The position numbers were made by a program, and so were the translations under genes. Shown here in pieces: positions 22,206 through 32,864 of a stretch of 64,000 nt of DNA; the first letter of the stretch is position 1; every line of letters begins with the position of its first letter. Source of the DNA: Glebionis coronaria (Eukaryota; Streptophyta; Magnoliopsida; Asterales; Asteraceae). The notes beneath the pieces are model-generated. The model was not told the DNA's origin and did not search any database. It worked only from the letters and a program-made list of their open reading frames with translations. The DNA is taken from contig CM046882.1 of the NCBI GenBank assembly GCA_025667525.1, forward strand, positions 212,086,592 to 212,150,591. The letters run 5' to 3'.

Positions 22206-24480
22206 CGCCTCCTCGGGGGTCTACATACTCGTCATCCTCATGAACGTCGATCTCATCGATTTCTTCATCAAAGATAGGCTTGTCAAACCAAGGTTTGTCA
22301 TTCCCCTCCTTGAGTATTTTAGAAACTCTCTCGAAAAGATCACAATCAAGCACGAAACCATCATTCATTTGTGGGGATTGTTGATAAGTTAAATCCTCAC
22401 GAATGTGGTAAACGTAATTCTCATTTGAGGAGTGTTGATTAGGTAACTCCTCGAGAATTGGATTTTGGGTCACATGAGTTGGTTCGTCATCGAAAATAAG
22501 ACGTTCCAACTCATTTAGTTCATCCCCGATTTTGGAAAGATCGACCTTACTCGTAGGTGGAAGTGAAGGCAAAAGAGCTATCTCTCGTTCAATAATTTGC
22601 TCAATCTTGGGATCAAACTCATAATCATCGTACTTCACATGTTTCTTTTTAGGAGAATCAAAAATGGCATGTGGATATCGAAGTGCGTGATCAATCTCGG
22701 CAAAATCGCCATCGTCATCGTTAAATAAAGAGTCGATGTGAGCACTCACAACCATGGTCTTACAAGTCGAATGACTATGCTTAGGTGACTTTTCTAAGAC
22801 GAGAGGATCGATGTCGATAAAACCTTTAGCCTCAACGGGTGTTGGTCTAGGCAATGGAGGCACTTCGATGGAGTTAGAAGTTGAAGCCTCAAAGACGTGG
22901 TCCTTCGAAGGTGGTGAAGACGAGCCCATTTTGGTCATTGTCGTGATGGCACTAACGTCGCCCGTCGGAATTGGTGTGTCACTTGTTTCATCGAATTCAT
23001 CCCAAAGTGAATTTTCATTCATAAATTTACACATACCCTTTTGAATTAGGTACACGTATTCTTTATCATTAAAATCCTCATCTTTAAAACTGTTCTTCTT
23101 AATTTTTTCAAAACATGCATTAAACCTCATTCTTTCCGCTAAAGTGAACATTTTGAAATCATTAGGTTTAGAAACATTAGGTTTTGAAACCTCGGTTTTT
23201 TCATTGTCATTAAACACTTGGGATTTACTCGTGAAAAAGTCCATTTTGTCATCCCCATATCTCATAGTAAGTCTCCCTTCGTGAACGTCGATTACGGTTC
23301 GAGCCGTCGATAAGAATGGTCGGCCTAAAATAATGGGACATTTAGGGTCACACTCGTAATCGGATATAACGAAATCCGCGGTAAAAACAAACTTTCCAAC
23401 TTTGACATAGACATCCTCGGCTATTCCAATTGGTATTAATGGAGTACAATTCGCAAGCTCGATTGTCATGTTCGTGGGGGTAAGATTAGGCAATCTCATC
23501 AATTTACAAAGAGAATGAGGCATGAGATTGATGCTAGCACCCAAATCGGCAAGGGCTAAACATCCCTCAATCTCGGAAAAATCACAAGGTAATAGAAATT
23601 GGCCCGCATCCTCTTCCTTTCTCGGCATACGCCTTTTGGGTTTTTTAAGAAGGATCGATGCACAAGTTTCTTCAAGGGTTACTTTGGTAAGGTCGATAAA
23701 GCTTTCTTTTTGAACCGTGGATGGAATTTGAGGTACACGAGGGTGTGCACTCTTTTCCTTGGTCGCCACGTTTACCCCATCGACTTTAGAACAATAAGAC
23801 GTCTTAGAAGTCGAGGGTTGAGAAGAAGGAACAACTCGAAATCCTTCAAGGTTAGGGGTAATCACACGACCTTTCTCACGAGACGAGGCGGATTTACATT
23901 GTTCCTTCGGATTTGCTATGGTGTCACTAGGTAACGAACTCGACGAAGCACCCGAGGACTTGTTCATAATGGCCAAAAACATCTTTTTAATGTCAATTTG
24001 TCCTTGCTCAATCTTCGTGTTTTGCAATTTCAATGTATTAGAAAAGTCGTTTTTCAAAGTACCAATTTCTCCCTCTAACCGTCTCATATTAGCCTCATTC
24101 GTTTTCATGTAATTTTGAAAATCGTTTGACGAACTATTTTGATTAGAATTAAAGTTCCCTTGGTTTTGATTACTTCTTTGAAAATTGTTTTGATTCCCAC
24201 TTGAAAAATTGTTTCCTTGATTGTTGTTGTTTGAAAAATTCGAGTTTTGATTATTATCTCGATTTTGCCAATTTAAATTTCGACCTTGATTATAACCTTG
24301 ATTTTGATTCGAAAAATTTCCGTGTTGATTATTTCCTTGAAAATTGTTTCGGTTTTGATTAAAATTGTTGCCTTGGTTATAATTGCCTTGTTGTGATGGA
24401 CCCGCGCTATTTTGATTTTGAAAATTGTTGTTTCCATTTAACGCACTCACATCGACGTTTGGCCATCTGTAGCCGCACAC
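22192..24480 (-). pseudogene. Gag nucleocapsid tail and aspartic protease
   Basis: Open frame of 762 codons. The first 120 residues are Asn/Gln-rich with NNFQNQN and NQNQGN-type repeats, prion-like in composition. A linker follows, then a retropepsin-like domain with the active-site motif ADLGASINLMP (about 23522-23560) and the flap/C-terminal block PIILGRPFLSTA. This is the standard Athila/Tat order. The protease would cut Gag-Pol in the virus-like particle. After it comes an acidic region with no recognised domain, ending at 22192 after a frameshift. The real start is upstream: a one-base shift near 24450-24480 joins it to the zinc-knuckle frame, so the first Met shown is not a biological start. 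Confidence 0.85.
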
Positions 24481-25451
24481 TCGTAATAATTATGAGGTCC
24501 ACCACAAAACGTACAAGAAACCTCAACCGCTTTCACCGTAGCGGGAGCGTCTTTCTTTTGCATCTCAACGAGAAAAGACGTGAACACATTCGTTAGCTTG
24601 TCGACTTTCGCATCAACTCTCTCAATGTCGCGATTAGAACTACTAACATTGGCGACATTGGCAACACTCGGTGCGTTGCGGAGTTGGTAAACCTTGGATC
24701 GGTTTTCGATAATTATCAATGCATCTTTTGGAGTTTTACACAAAAAGTTGCCACCGACGGCGGAATTCAACGAATCTTGTTCTTAAAAATTAAGACTGTT
24801 GTAAAACGTATCGATTTGGTGCAACTCGGAAAAACCATGGTGAGGACATTGCCTAAGCAATTCCTTAAAACGATCCCACGCGTCTCTAAAAGATTCATTC
24901 GGTTTTTGCTCAAATTTCGTAATTTCATTTTTGAAAAACGTTGTCTTAGACGGTGGGAAAAAATAATTAACGAACTTGGAAACGAGATCCTTCCACGTAG
25001 TTATAGAATTAGGTGGCTCTTTCCCGTACCAATCCTTGGCGGCACCATCGAGCGAGTACGGAAAAAGCATAAGCTTGACGACATCGGTGTCGACGTTCTT
25101 AAACTTGCTCGTGGCCAAAAGATGATCAGAATTCCGAATATGGTCGTGAGGATTATCGGCTTAACGACCTCGAAACTTCGTAGCTTGGATTAATGAAAGC
25201 ATTCCGCTCTTAATCTCAAAATTATCCGCTTCAATAGCGGGAATTACGATCGCGTCTCCATAACCCTCGGTGGGTGCTTGGAGCAATTCCATCATCGAAC
25301 GATTGTCGGCCATCTCCTCTAAGGTGTCTTCAACAACGATATTAGGAACGTCGGTTTCTAAATCTCGTCTACGTCGTCGATTCCTTCGATTACGATTGCG
25401 TCGATTTGAAGCGTCACTAGAATTAGAATAGTCCTTCGATCGAGTGCGCAT
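24447..25451 (-). pseudogene. Gag matrix/capsid and zinc knuckle, two in-frame stops
   Basis: One frame from MRTRSKDYSNSS (25451) with an Arg-rich N-terminus, through the retrotransposon gag capsid (KLMLFPYSLDGAAKDW, SITTWKDLVSKF, FFPPSKT, ERFKELLRQCPHHG as DRFKELLRQCPHHG here), to a zinc knuckle CTFCGGPHNYYEC. Two stop codons interrupt it: TAA at 25161-25163 after TKFRGR, and TAA at 24783-24785 after FYNSLNF. Because the frame and homology continue through both, they are recent point changes. The protein would build the particle and bind element RNA. This copy cannot make full Gag without readthrough. The start at 25451 follows the typical MRTRS opening of the family. Confidence 0.88.
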
Positions 25452-26280
25452 GCACTAAGCGTAGAATGGGTGGTAGCAAAGAAGATTCTTTTTGCGGTTT
25501 TTCGATTTTTTAATTTTTTTGGTTTTTGATTGTTTTTTAAAAAAAATTTGGATTTTTGAATGTATTACGTAGACACAAATCTACAAATCTCTCCTCGAAT
25601 CGATTTCTCGATTAAAGGAGCCTGAAAGAATGAAAATGATCACGTGGAGTGAACGTTCTCGATGACTTTAGAACGTTGGTGGAACACCAAAACGTTCAAG
25701 AGAGTTTAATCTTGAAAACACAAGCAAATATAATATACGTAGATAATACTTGGGCGGCAAAACCTCGATTAGCCTTCTTTCTCAAAACACGCACAAGCAA
25801 GCGGGGGAAACGAGGCGGCGCTAAGCACTTAAGAGCCTTTTTCCCTTGGGTCGTGAAATACAACCGCCTTATACCCACCTTATAGTTTGTGTTAATTGAA
25901 ATTAAGCCTCGCGAAAGTATTTATCTATTTTGCCTTCAAACTTTTGCTTTGGATTCGAATACAATGATCGAGTGATGAAATCCTGAACCAAGGTTGCGTT
26001 TTCACGCTTTTGGAGTACTTGTATATTTATTGTGATACGTAAATACAATATATTAATATAGTCACAAGAAAAAAGAAAACGATAATGGGATATCTACAAT
26101 ATAGTAAAGATTGTTGTGTGTTTAATTTAGGAAAACTAAACACGATTTATTTGGATACTATAATATAATAAGGAAAAATAACAAAAATGGGTATGTACGA
26201 TATTTACGCTTTCCAAAAATTGAAAAGCAAAAACGCACTACTCACACAAACACGATACTAATAATGGCACACAAAACACC
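25452..26280 (-). other. 5' leader of the 16234-29795 element
   Basis: Untranslated leader between the PBS and the gag start on the minus strand. Short open frames only. No further feature recognised. Confidence 0.6.
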
Positions 26281-26298
26281 TCCCCGGTAGCGGCGCCA
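26281..26298 (-). other. Primer-binding site, tRNA-Asp type
   Basis: Minus strand TGGCGCCGCTACCGGGGA differs by one base from the TGGCGCCGTTGCCGGGGA-type site that plant Athila/Tat elements use with tRNA-Asp (recalled). It lies 5 bases from the LTR end at 26304. Confidence 0.88.
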
Positions 26299-26303
26299 AA
26301 AAT

Positions 26304-29300
26304 TGATAGGTGTAGTGATACGTGTTTAGGAAAACAACATATAAATGCGGCAAGTATTAAACTCGACGATTTAGGAAAACCGACAAGTCGAATAAATGCG
26401 GGTTCGTTCTCGAAGGAGGTGTGTGGATTAAGTGTGCCAATATATAAAATCAAAGTATGGATTAGTGACGTTTTTGGTTGAGAAAAAGGGAAAAATAAAG
26501 ACGAATTAAACTAAAAATTACCCTACGACGCGAAAAACGCGTAATCGTAAAACTCGACGAAAAACGAAAATGCCCTAAAAATTACCAAAAAATTCTCAAA
26601 AATCAATAAAAATGTAAATAACACAAATTTGAAAACCAAATTATCTAAAACCTTTTTAATAATTTTATATTAATTTGTAAAGTTAAAGAAAAACCTTAAA
26701 ATTAAATAAAATTAAAAATTAACTAAAATGAAAACTTAAAAAGTTGTAAACCTCAAAATACTTAATTAAAACCTAAAAATATTTTTTGAAAATTTTTAAA
26801 ACTGATTTAAATATTTTTTATCTAATTAATAAAATACGGCTAAATAAATAATCATAAAAATAATTTAATAATGAGAAAAATAAGAATTTTAAATCAAAAA
26901 GTCCTAAATACTATGAGTAACAAAGGAAAAATGAAAACAACAAAACAAACTAAGACAATAAGCTTAAAACAGCTTATTAATAAGTTGTTTACTTTTGAAA
27001 AGCAAAATGAAATACCCCTTAAGTATTAACCAAATGCAACCCTTGGCAGTAAAAGACCCAAGGGCGCAATGGTTATGTTGTTGGAGTGTGAGAGAGATGG
27101 CGCAGGTTCGAGTCCTGGCCAGTCTCTTTTTACTAAAACTTTTTTTTTCTTTTTCTTTTTTAAATCCTAAATGCTGGTGACTATACTACTCCAAAACATA
27201 AACTGAATCAAAAACTAGCAAGATTATAGCCCAATAAACTCAAAAACGTGAAAGAAAAATGGGAATGTTGCTACAGTAACTAAAAAGAAAAACAAAGAGA
27301 AGGGTTTCTTCACAGGTGCAAGAAGAAATAAATGGAGTCGTTTTGTGGTGATTAGTATGTTTTGATGGACAAGAGGGGCACCCCCACACTCATGGAAGTG
27401 TGGGGAGTCAGATTATGCACAAAAAACACAATTTAATAACAAAGAATCACACAAAAGCCCCCAAATGCAGTTACTGTATATCAGAAAGGGGGATGTGGGA
27501 CTTTGCTGATAAACATGGTATTTGGGTGAGTTTTGGTTGACCAAAACTCACTCAAATCCTTAACAATATTCTCACAACCAGTTCTAAGCCTTAGGTAGCA
27601 TCAAGAGCTAACAAGCAACACAAAATGATGGCACAATTTTAGCTAAAACAAGGTTGTTAAGTTGGTTACTGATTTTACCTATTAGAACACTCAAAATGTT
27701 TAAACCCTATATAAAACTTAAAGCAATGACTGAAAAATAGTACCAACTGATAAACCAAGTGTGTTTAGGCAGTTTTCTCTAGCTTAATGTCACCTTAAAC
27801 CAGTTAAGACCCTAATGCCAAACACCCCTTAATACTTTCAGAAAATAAGATTATCAAAACCAATGCTTATAAAATCCAACCAAACTGAATACAATCTAAA
27901 TGATCTTGCATAATATTACTAAACAAGCATAAACCAACAGATAAGTTAACATAAACACATATTTTTCACACAATCACATAAGCTCACATAAAACTTCAAA
28001 AAAATATGCCAAATGGGGTTCAAGCCGTTTACCCAAGCTGATGCCTTCCAAATGGAATTGTTTTGAGCTTTTGGGAGCTAAAGAACATGTAGAGAATGGC
28101 TTGCTGATGGAATCCACAATGGACCCAAAGCCCAAATATGTCTTCAAATGACTGAACAATGAATGGGAGTGAATGGGTCTTCTTTCTTGCTTGAGTCTTG
28201 CACAACAAAGCCAACAAGAATAAGAGTTGCAAGTAGTATAAGCTAGTCACAAGCTTGATTGTTAGTCAAGCTTGTGATAGCTTGTGCTACAGTAAGTGGT
28301 GATAAAAAAATGACAAAAGATTTTTAGAAAATCTTTGAAATCCCTTGGAAAGTCAAACTTCTTTGGGAAACCAAACTCTATAAACAAAGAGTAATCCTAA
28401 TAAAAAGATTACACCAGACTGATATTCAACATGAAAATTCCACTTTCACTTCATAAACATGTGAATATTCAGATTTTGGAAAAACTTTTTCAGAAAAACA
28501 AACTTTGAAAACGAATTTCTTTGATAAGTATTACACTAAGTTTGCATAAAAGTAAATATTACACTACAAAAAACAGGAATTGGAACTCAGTTATTGTGAA
28601 AAACTAAAACTTTCATTTTCATTAACTGTTTAAAACTTTTACAACAAAACTGGAACAAGAAGAATAGGGTCAGATGCGACCTCTATTTGTACTAATCAAT
28701 AGAACTATCTAGAAAAGCTAAAAAACATAAACCCTAATCACTGAAAAGCCCTATTTGCCCTTGGACGATTTTGAATTTTTTTGGTCTTGTTTGTGCCCCA
28801 TGTGATGTAGCCAGGTGGAATCTTCAATCTCGATCGTTGGTTTGTGCTTTAGGAGTAAGCAAATCATATGGTTCGTTGATGGGCTGTTCCACTTTGTTTG
28901 CTAGTAAAAACGTAGGACATGGGAGGGTTGTGAGGGGACAGGAGTGAGCTGGTGAAGGTTTGGGATGGTGTGTTTTGATGTTGACAGACCTAATTAGGGT
29001 TCTGGAGGTTATGGGGGTAAACCCCTTTGATTTGGGTTAATGGGAAATTAGGGTTTACATGTGGATGAAGGTTAAACAGGGAAAACTTTAATCCGTTTTG
29101 GGTGTTTTAGTTTTTAAAATCTTTGTTTCCCCCACTTAATCACAATTAATAAACTGATTTTTTTAAAATCTGTTAATAAAAATGATAATGGGAAGTGACG
29201 TGGGAGATTGGGGAGAGTTGATTGGCTGGTCAAAGGTCAAGGGTGATGTGGCATGTTGTGAGTGGGGGATGGGGGTTTGTTTGTCTGGGCAGTTTTAGTC

Positions 29301-29795
29301 CCTATATTCCCACAATAGTTGCAAACTAAGTTTAATCAGCCCACTTGTACATTTCCTTTGTAATATAAGTTTACATCTTTAGACTTTGGCCACAAATATT
29401 TTAGCAAATCCATTCAAAGGGTATTTTATGCATAATATGCATTCTTCAAGGGCTTATCATGTATAATCTTCAAACATGGAGGACTTTTCTTGCCAATGAT
29501 GATTTCTCCAAGGTATTTCTTTGCCAAATCTTCAAAGATGAGGGACCAATGTTGACAATCTTCAAAACTTCAAGGACCATTTTGGAAATTCAGGATTCGG
29601 GTTCGGTTCTTTGTGCGGCTTCGTTTCCCGTGTTCGTTTTTGTTTGATTCCTTTGATCTTTTGGTGAATTCACGATATCCGTACCTAAAATACACAATGA
29701 ACAAACACAAGCATATATTTTGGTATTTTGATGATATTTTTAGCGTTTTAAGCCCGATTTGGACGATGAGACTATGTATAATTGTAGTCTCATCA
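26304..29795 (-). mobile_element. Right LTR (5' LTR in element sense)
   Basis: 3492 bp, TGATAGGTG to CTCATCA on the plus strand, matching 16234-19726 along its whole length. It carries the second copies of the tRNA-like segment (27062-27131), the hairpin (27382-27405) and the terminal inverted repeat (29765-29794). No ORF of substance. Confidence 0.92.
27062..27131 (+). ncRNA. tRNA-like segment with pol III boxes in LTR (copy 2)
   Basis: A-box-like GGGCGCAATGGTTA at 27062-27075, B box GGTTCGAGTCC at 27105-27115, five T at 27127-27131. It is the LTR partner of the copy at 16994. Confidence 0.6.
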
Positions 29796-30217
29796 CTTGG
29801 ATATATTTTTTTATATCCATCAAACAACTCAGTGGATTGTGGGTATTGTTCCACTATCATACACGTGTGATGCCAATCACTTAAAACAATCCATGTCGTG
29901 GCAACCATTTTAAGATTTCTCAAGTTGGGTTAGGATAACAGTTGTTATAAAGCTCATCCCGACGTGTGCATTCCATAAGATTAGCTTAGTAGTCTACTTG
30001 CACTAAACAAATATTTTATGTACACATTTTTATCTCAAAAGTCTTATTTTTAAATAAAATTTGTGTATCAAGTGGGTTTAACTGATTAGGTTAAGTGAGT
30101 GAAAAATCTTATTTTTATCTCAAAAATCTTATGTACACATTTTCTTTCTTGTCTCAACAATTGTTGTTGTTAAACAAGTAGGGCCGAGTATTAATATTGT
30201 CTCAAGGTGGAAGTGGG
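29796..30217 (+). other. Copia-element interior between the two nested elements
   Basis: 422 bp with no gene. It opens with the right target-site copy CTTGG and a small hairpin (GGATAT...ATATCC, 29799-29818), and closes with GTGGG, the left target-site copy of the next element. Confidence 0.7.
30213..30217. repeat. Target-site duplication, left copy
   Basis: GTGGG here and GTGGG at 40732-40736 flank the 30218-40731 element exactly. Confidence 0.93.
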
Positions 30218-32849
30218 TGTGACAACCCTGGTTTTCAGGTTCGTCACTTAGTTTTATTTTGTGCTAGTTATGTGTCTTAACGTGTTTATGTGCTTATTGG
30301 TGTGTATAGATTGTGGTCTGGATATCGTTTTCGGTACGGGGTACCTTGTGAGTGAAATGATGTGTGATGATTTCATGTTCATGAGCTCACAATTAGTGAC
30401 TATGAAATGAAGTGGTGATATTTTGGTGTTTACGTATACGTATAAGTATTATAGTAATAGTATATTTTTTTACGATTTATGGTTTAGCATTTAGAGGTCT
30501 CGGATGAGGTAATTGGTCATATGAATATTTTTCGGGATGGTTTTAAGTCATTTAGGACTTAAATATAAAGTTTATTTCAAAATTTGAGATTTTTTATAAA
30601 AGTGTATATTTTACGACTTTTACGGTAAAACGCGTAAATTTGACTAGTTTTACGGTTTTGAGGTTTTGGAGGCTTTAGGAGCTGAAATAAATTAAGGTAA
30701 ATTAAGGTAATATTAATAACATAATATTAAATAATAAAAAGAACGAAATTGAAAGGGTTTAGGTCGGTTTTGGACACAGAAAAGAAGGAAAAAAGGGAAA
30801 AAGAGGGAAAAAAAGGAAAGTGGGCTTATTCTTGGACTACGATTTTATGTACACCCTATATATTGTTTTAGTCACAATCCCAATTCATTATTTTTCTCCT
30901 GGAGGTTAAGAAAATTCGTGATTTATATAAAAATTAGGGTTCTTCATAAGATTTTGGGGTTTTCATAAATCAAAGGTAAATCTTCTTAACCCTTTTTAAT
31001 TTAATTGTTTTTATGTTTTGTTTAATCATCTTATGATAGAATTAGGTTAGGGTTTAATTTAAAAACAGTAAATTAATGTTATAATAATGAGGTTATAATG
31101 ATTACATAAGTTAGGGTTTGTAATTAGTGGGGATAGGGTTAATTAATTAGTTTAATTTGATTAAACCCGTTTTTAAAAACTGGGCAGAATTTTGAGTCAA
31201 TTGTTTTGATCATATTGGGAGTTGTATAAACTCTTATTTTACGATCCAAGTATCCCTGAAAAGGTAATTGAAGTGGATTTATAATTCAAGAAACTAGAAC
31301 TAAATTGGAGGTCGGGAAGTGGATTAAAAACAGGTTACAACAGTCGGAGGTCAAAACAGTTTTGAAGTCAGCCTGTTTTCTTTTTAAGTTTTGGGTTGTT
31401 TGGGGTAATTAGGGTTGCATTGGGATCTTCTAACGAACATGAGAGATGGTTTATATATTTTAGTAAGTATCTGAACTTGGGCTAAGGTTGTGGTTTAGGG
31501 TAAGACCCCTTGATCATAACAAACTTTTTGTATGTCTAAAATCAGTAAATCTGGAATGACAAAAGTGTATATATATATATCGGGGCCTTAATAGTAGCTT
31601 TAAGGTTAGGTCAATTGAGGGGTGTTAGCCAACATAAGTAAGGGTATGAATATTCTATTTACAGAAACCATGGGTATGCTTAAGTGGACGTTTGACTTAA
31701 AGTTTTGAGACCTAAAATTGGGACTGTTTTGTGTTAAATATGAACGGGATAGTTATTAAACTTAACCAAGTTAAGGACTTGTTAGGGAAGGGTAATGGGG
31801 TGATTAGAGCTTATCAATGAGGTATTTATATGGGAATAGGCTAGATATCCATCATAGGTTGATGAGCCATCTTAGTGATTGGTTCATGTATTGATTGTGT
31901 GTTTTTGGTTCGTTAGCTTGTTGCTAGTGCGAGGACTTGTGAAGAAGCAATCAGGTGAGTTTCATAGTCCCATGTTTACTATTGATTTTGACTTCCGGAT
32001 GGGATGGAAGAGACACTGTGTTGAGTTACTTATAAATTGATGTTGTGAATGTTTTTATGGGTTGTGATGGACTTGTGTGTACATTATGTGATTAACTGCT
32101 ATGTGATTCTTGATTGTGTATGATTTGGATCGGGGACACGTACCGTCTCAGTTATTATGGTTTGACTTGGTACCAAGGGGATGTTGACAAGGTAGGGTCC
32201 TTGGGATAGGTACATAGCGTGATCGTCTATAGGACCAATGGATAATGACAAGGTGGTGGCCTTGGGATAGGTACATAGTGTGGTCATCTATGGTACCATG
32301 GTGTTTGGTAAGGCTGAGGGCCTTAGAATTTGGTTTGGAATGATTGATCTTGAATGTTAGTTGTTAATACATAATTGTAACACATTGTCCATATGTTATT
32401 GTGTTGATGGTTGTTATTCACAGCTTATAACTGATTTGGCGTTGGAGTCTAAACCTATGACTCTCACCAACTTTATGTTGACGTGTTTTAGTGTCTCTTT
32501 CAGGCGTGAATGTGGTTAAGCTTTACGATAGAAGTGGCTAGACTTGGATGCCTTAGGATTGCATATAGAAGGAGATCCCCGTTCCTTCTTAGTTTACCTT
32601 TATGTTTTTTTGAATAAGTGATACTGTTGGCACCTATATGTTTGTTTTGTTTGTGTTACTTGTTTGTCTTGGGTAAGAGGTAGGACTGTTACCTACTTAC
32701 CTAGACTCCTGCATGTTGAGATATTGTCATGACATTTGTGTCGCCATTTATGACATTTCTTATATCATTTAGTTATCTCTATAGACACGCTATTGTTGTG
32801 ATGATATCCATACGTCGTGCCCCATATTCCGCCATGGTGGGGTGTGACA
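30218..32849 (+). mobile_element. Left LTR of the 30218-40731 chromovirus
   Basis: 2632 bp. TATA-like TATATAT lies at about 30857-30863. A TA microsatellite is at 31568-31580. A 61-bp imperfect tandem repeat (2.5 copies) lies at 32172-32325. No ORF of substance. Confidence 0.93.
32172..32325. repeat. 61-bp LTR minisatellite
   Basis: Units start ACCAAGGGGATGTTGACAAG (32172), ACCAATGGATAATGACAAGG (32234) and a partial ACCATGGTGTTTGGTAAGG (32295). Each full unit contains CCTTGGGATAGGTACATAG. The right LTR has the same at 40053-40206. Confidence 0.85.
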
Positions 32850-32852
32850 GAA

Positions 32853-32864
32853 TGGTATTAGAGA
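32853..32864 (+). other. Primer-binding site of the 30218 chromovirus
   Basis: TGGTATTAGAGA, three bases after the LTR end, is a diverged version of the initiator tRNA-Met site TGGTATCAGAGC. Confidence 0.8.

Larger units (their letters stand above)
16234..29795 (-). mobile_element. Near-complete Athila/Tat element lacking RT, RNase H and integrase
   Basis: 13,562 bp bounded by two 3.49-kb direct LTRs. On the minus strand the order is LTR, a PBS for tRNA-Asp (26281-26298), leader, gag, protease, a C-terminal extension, a 3' non-coding region, PPT (19727-19739) and LTR. The RT-RNase H-integrase segment is missing. The sequence jumps from post-protease coding sequence to the codons that end pol in the relative at 62974 (about 21540-21600). 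This fits the class of terminal-repeat elements keeping only gag (TR-GAG), here with protease as well. The target duplication is ATTGG/CTTGG. Few differences separate the LTRs, so it moved recently, presumably with enzymes supplied by a relative. Confidence 0.88.
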
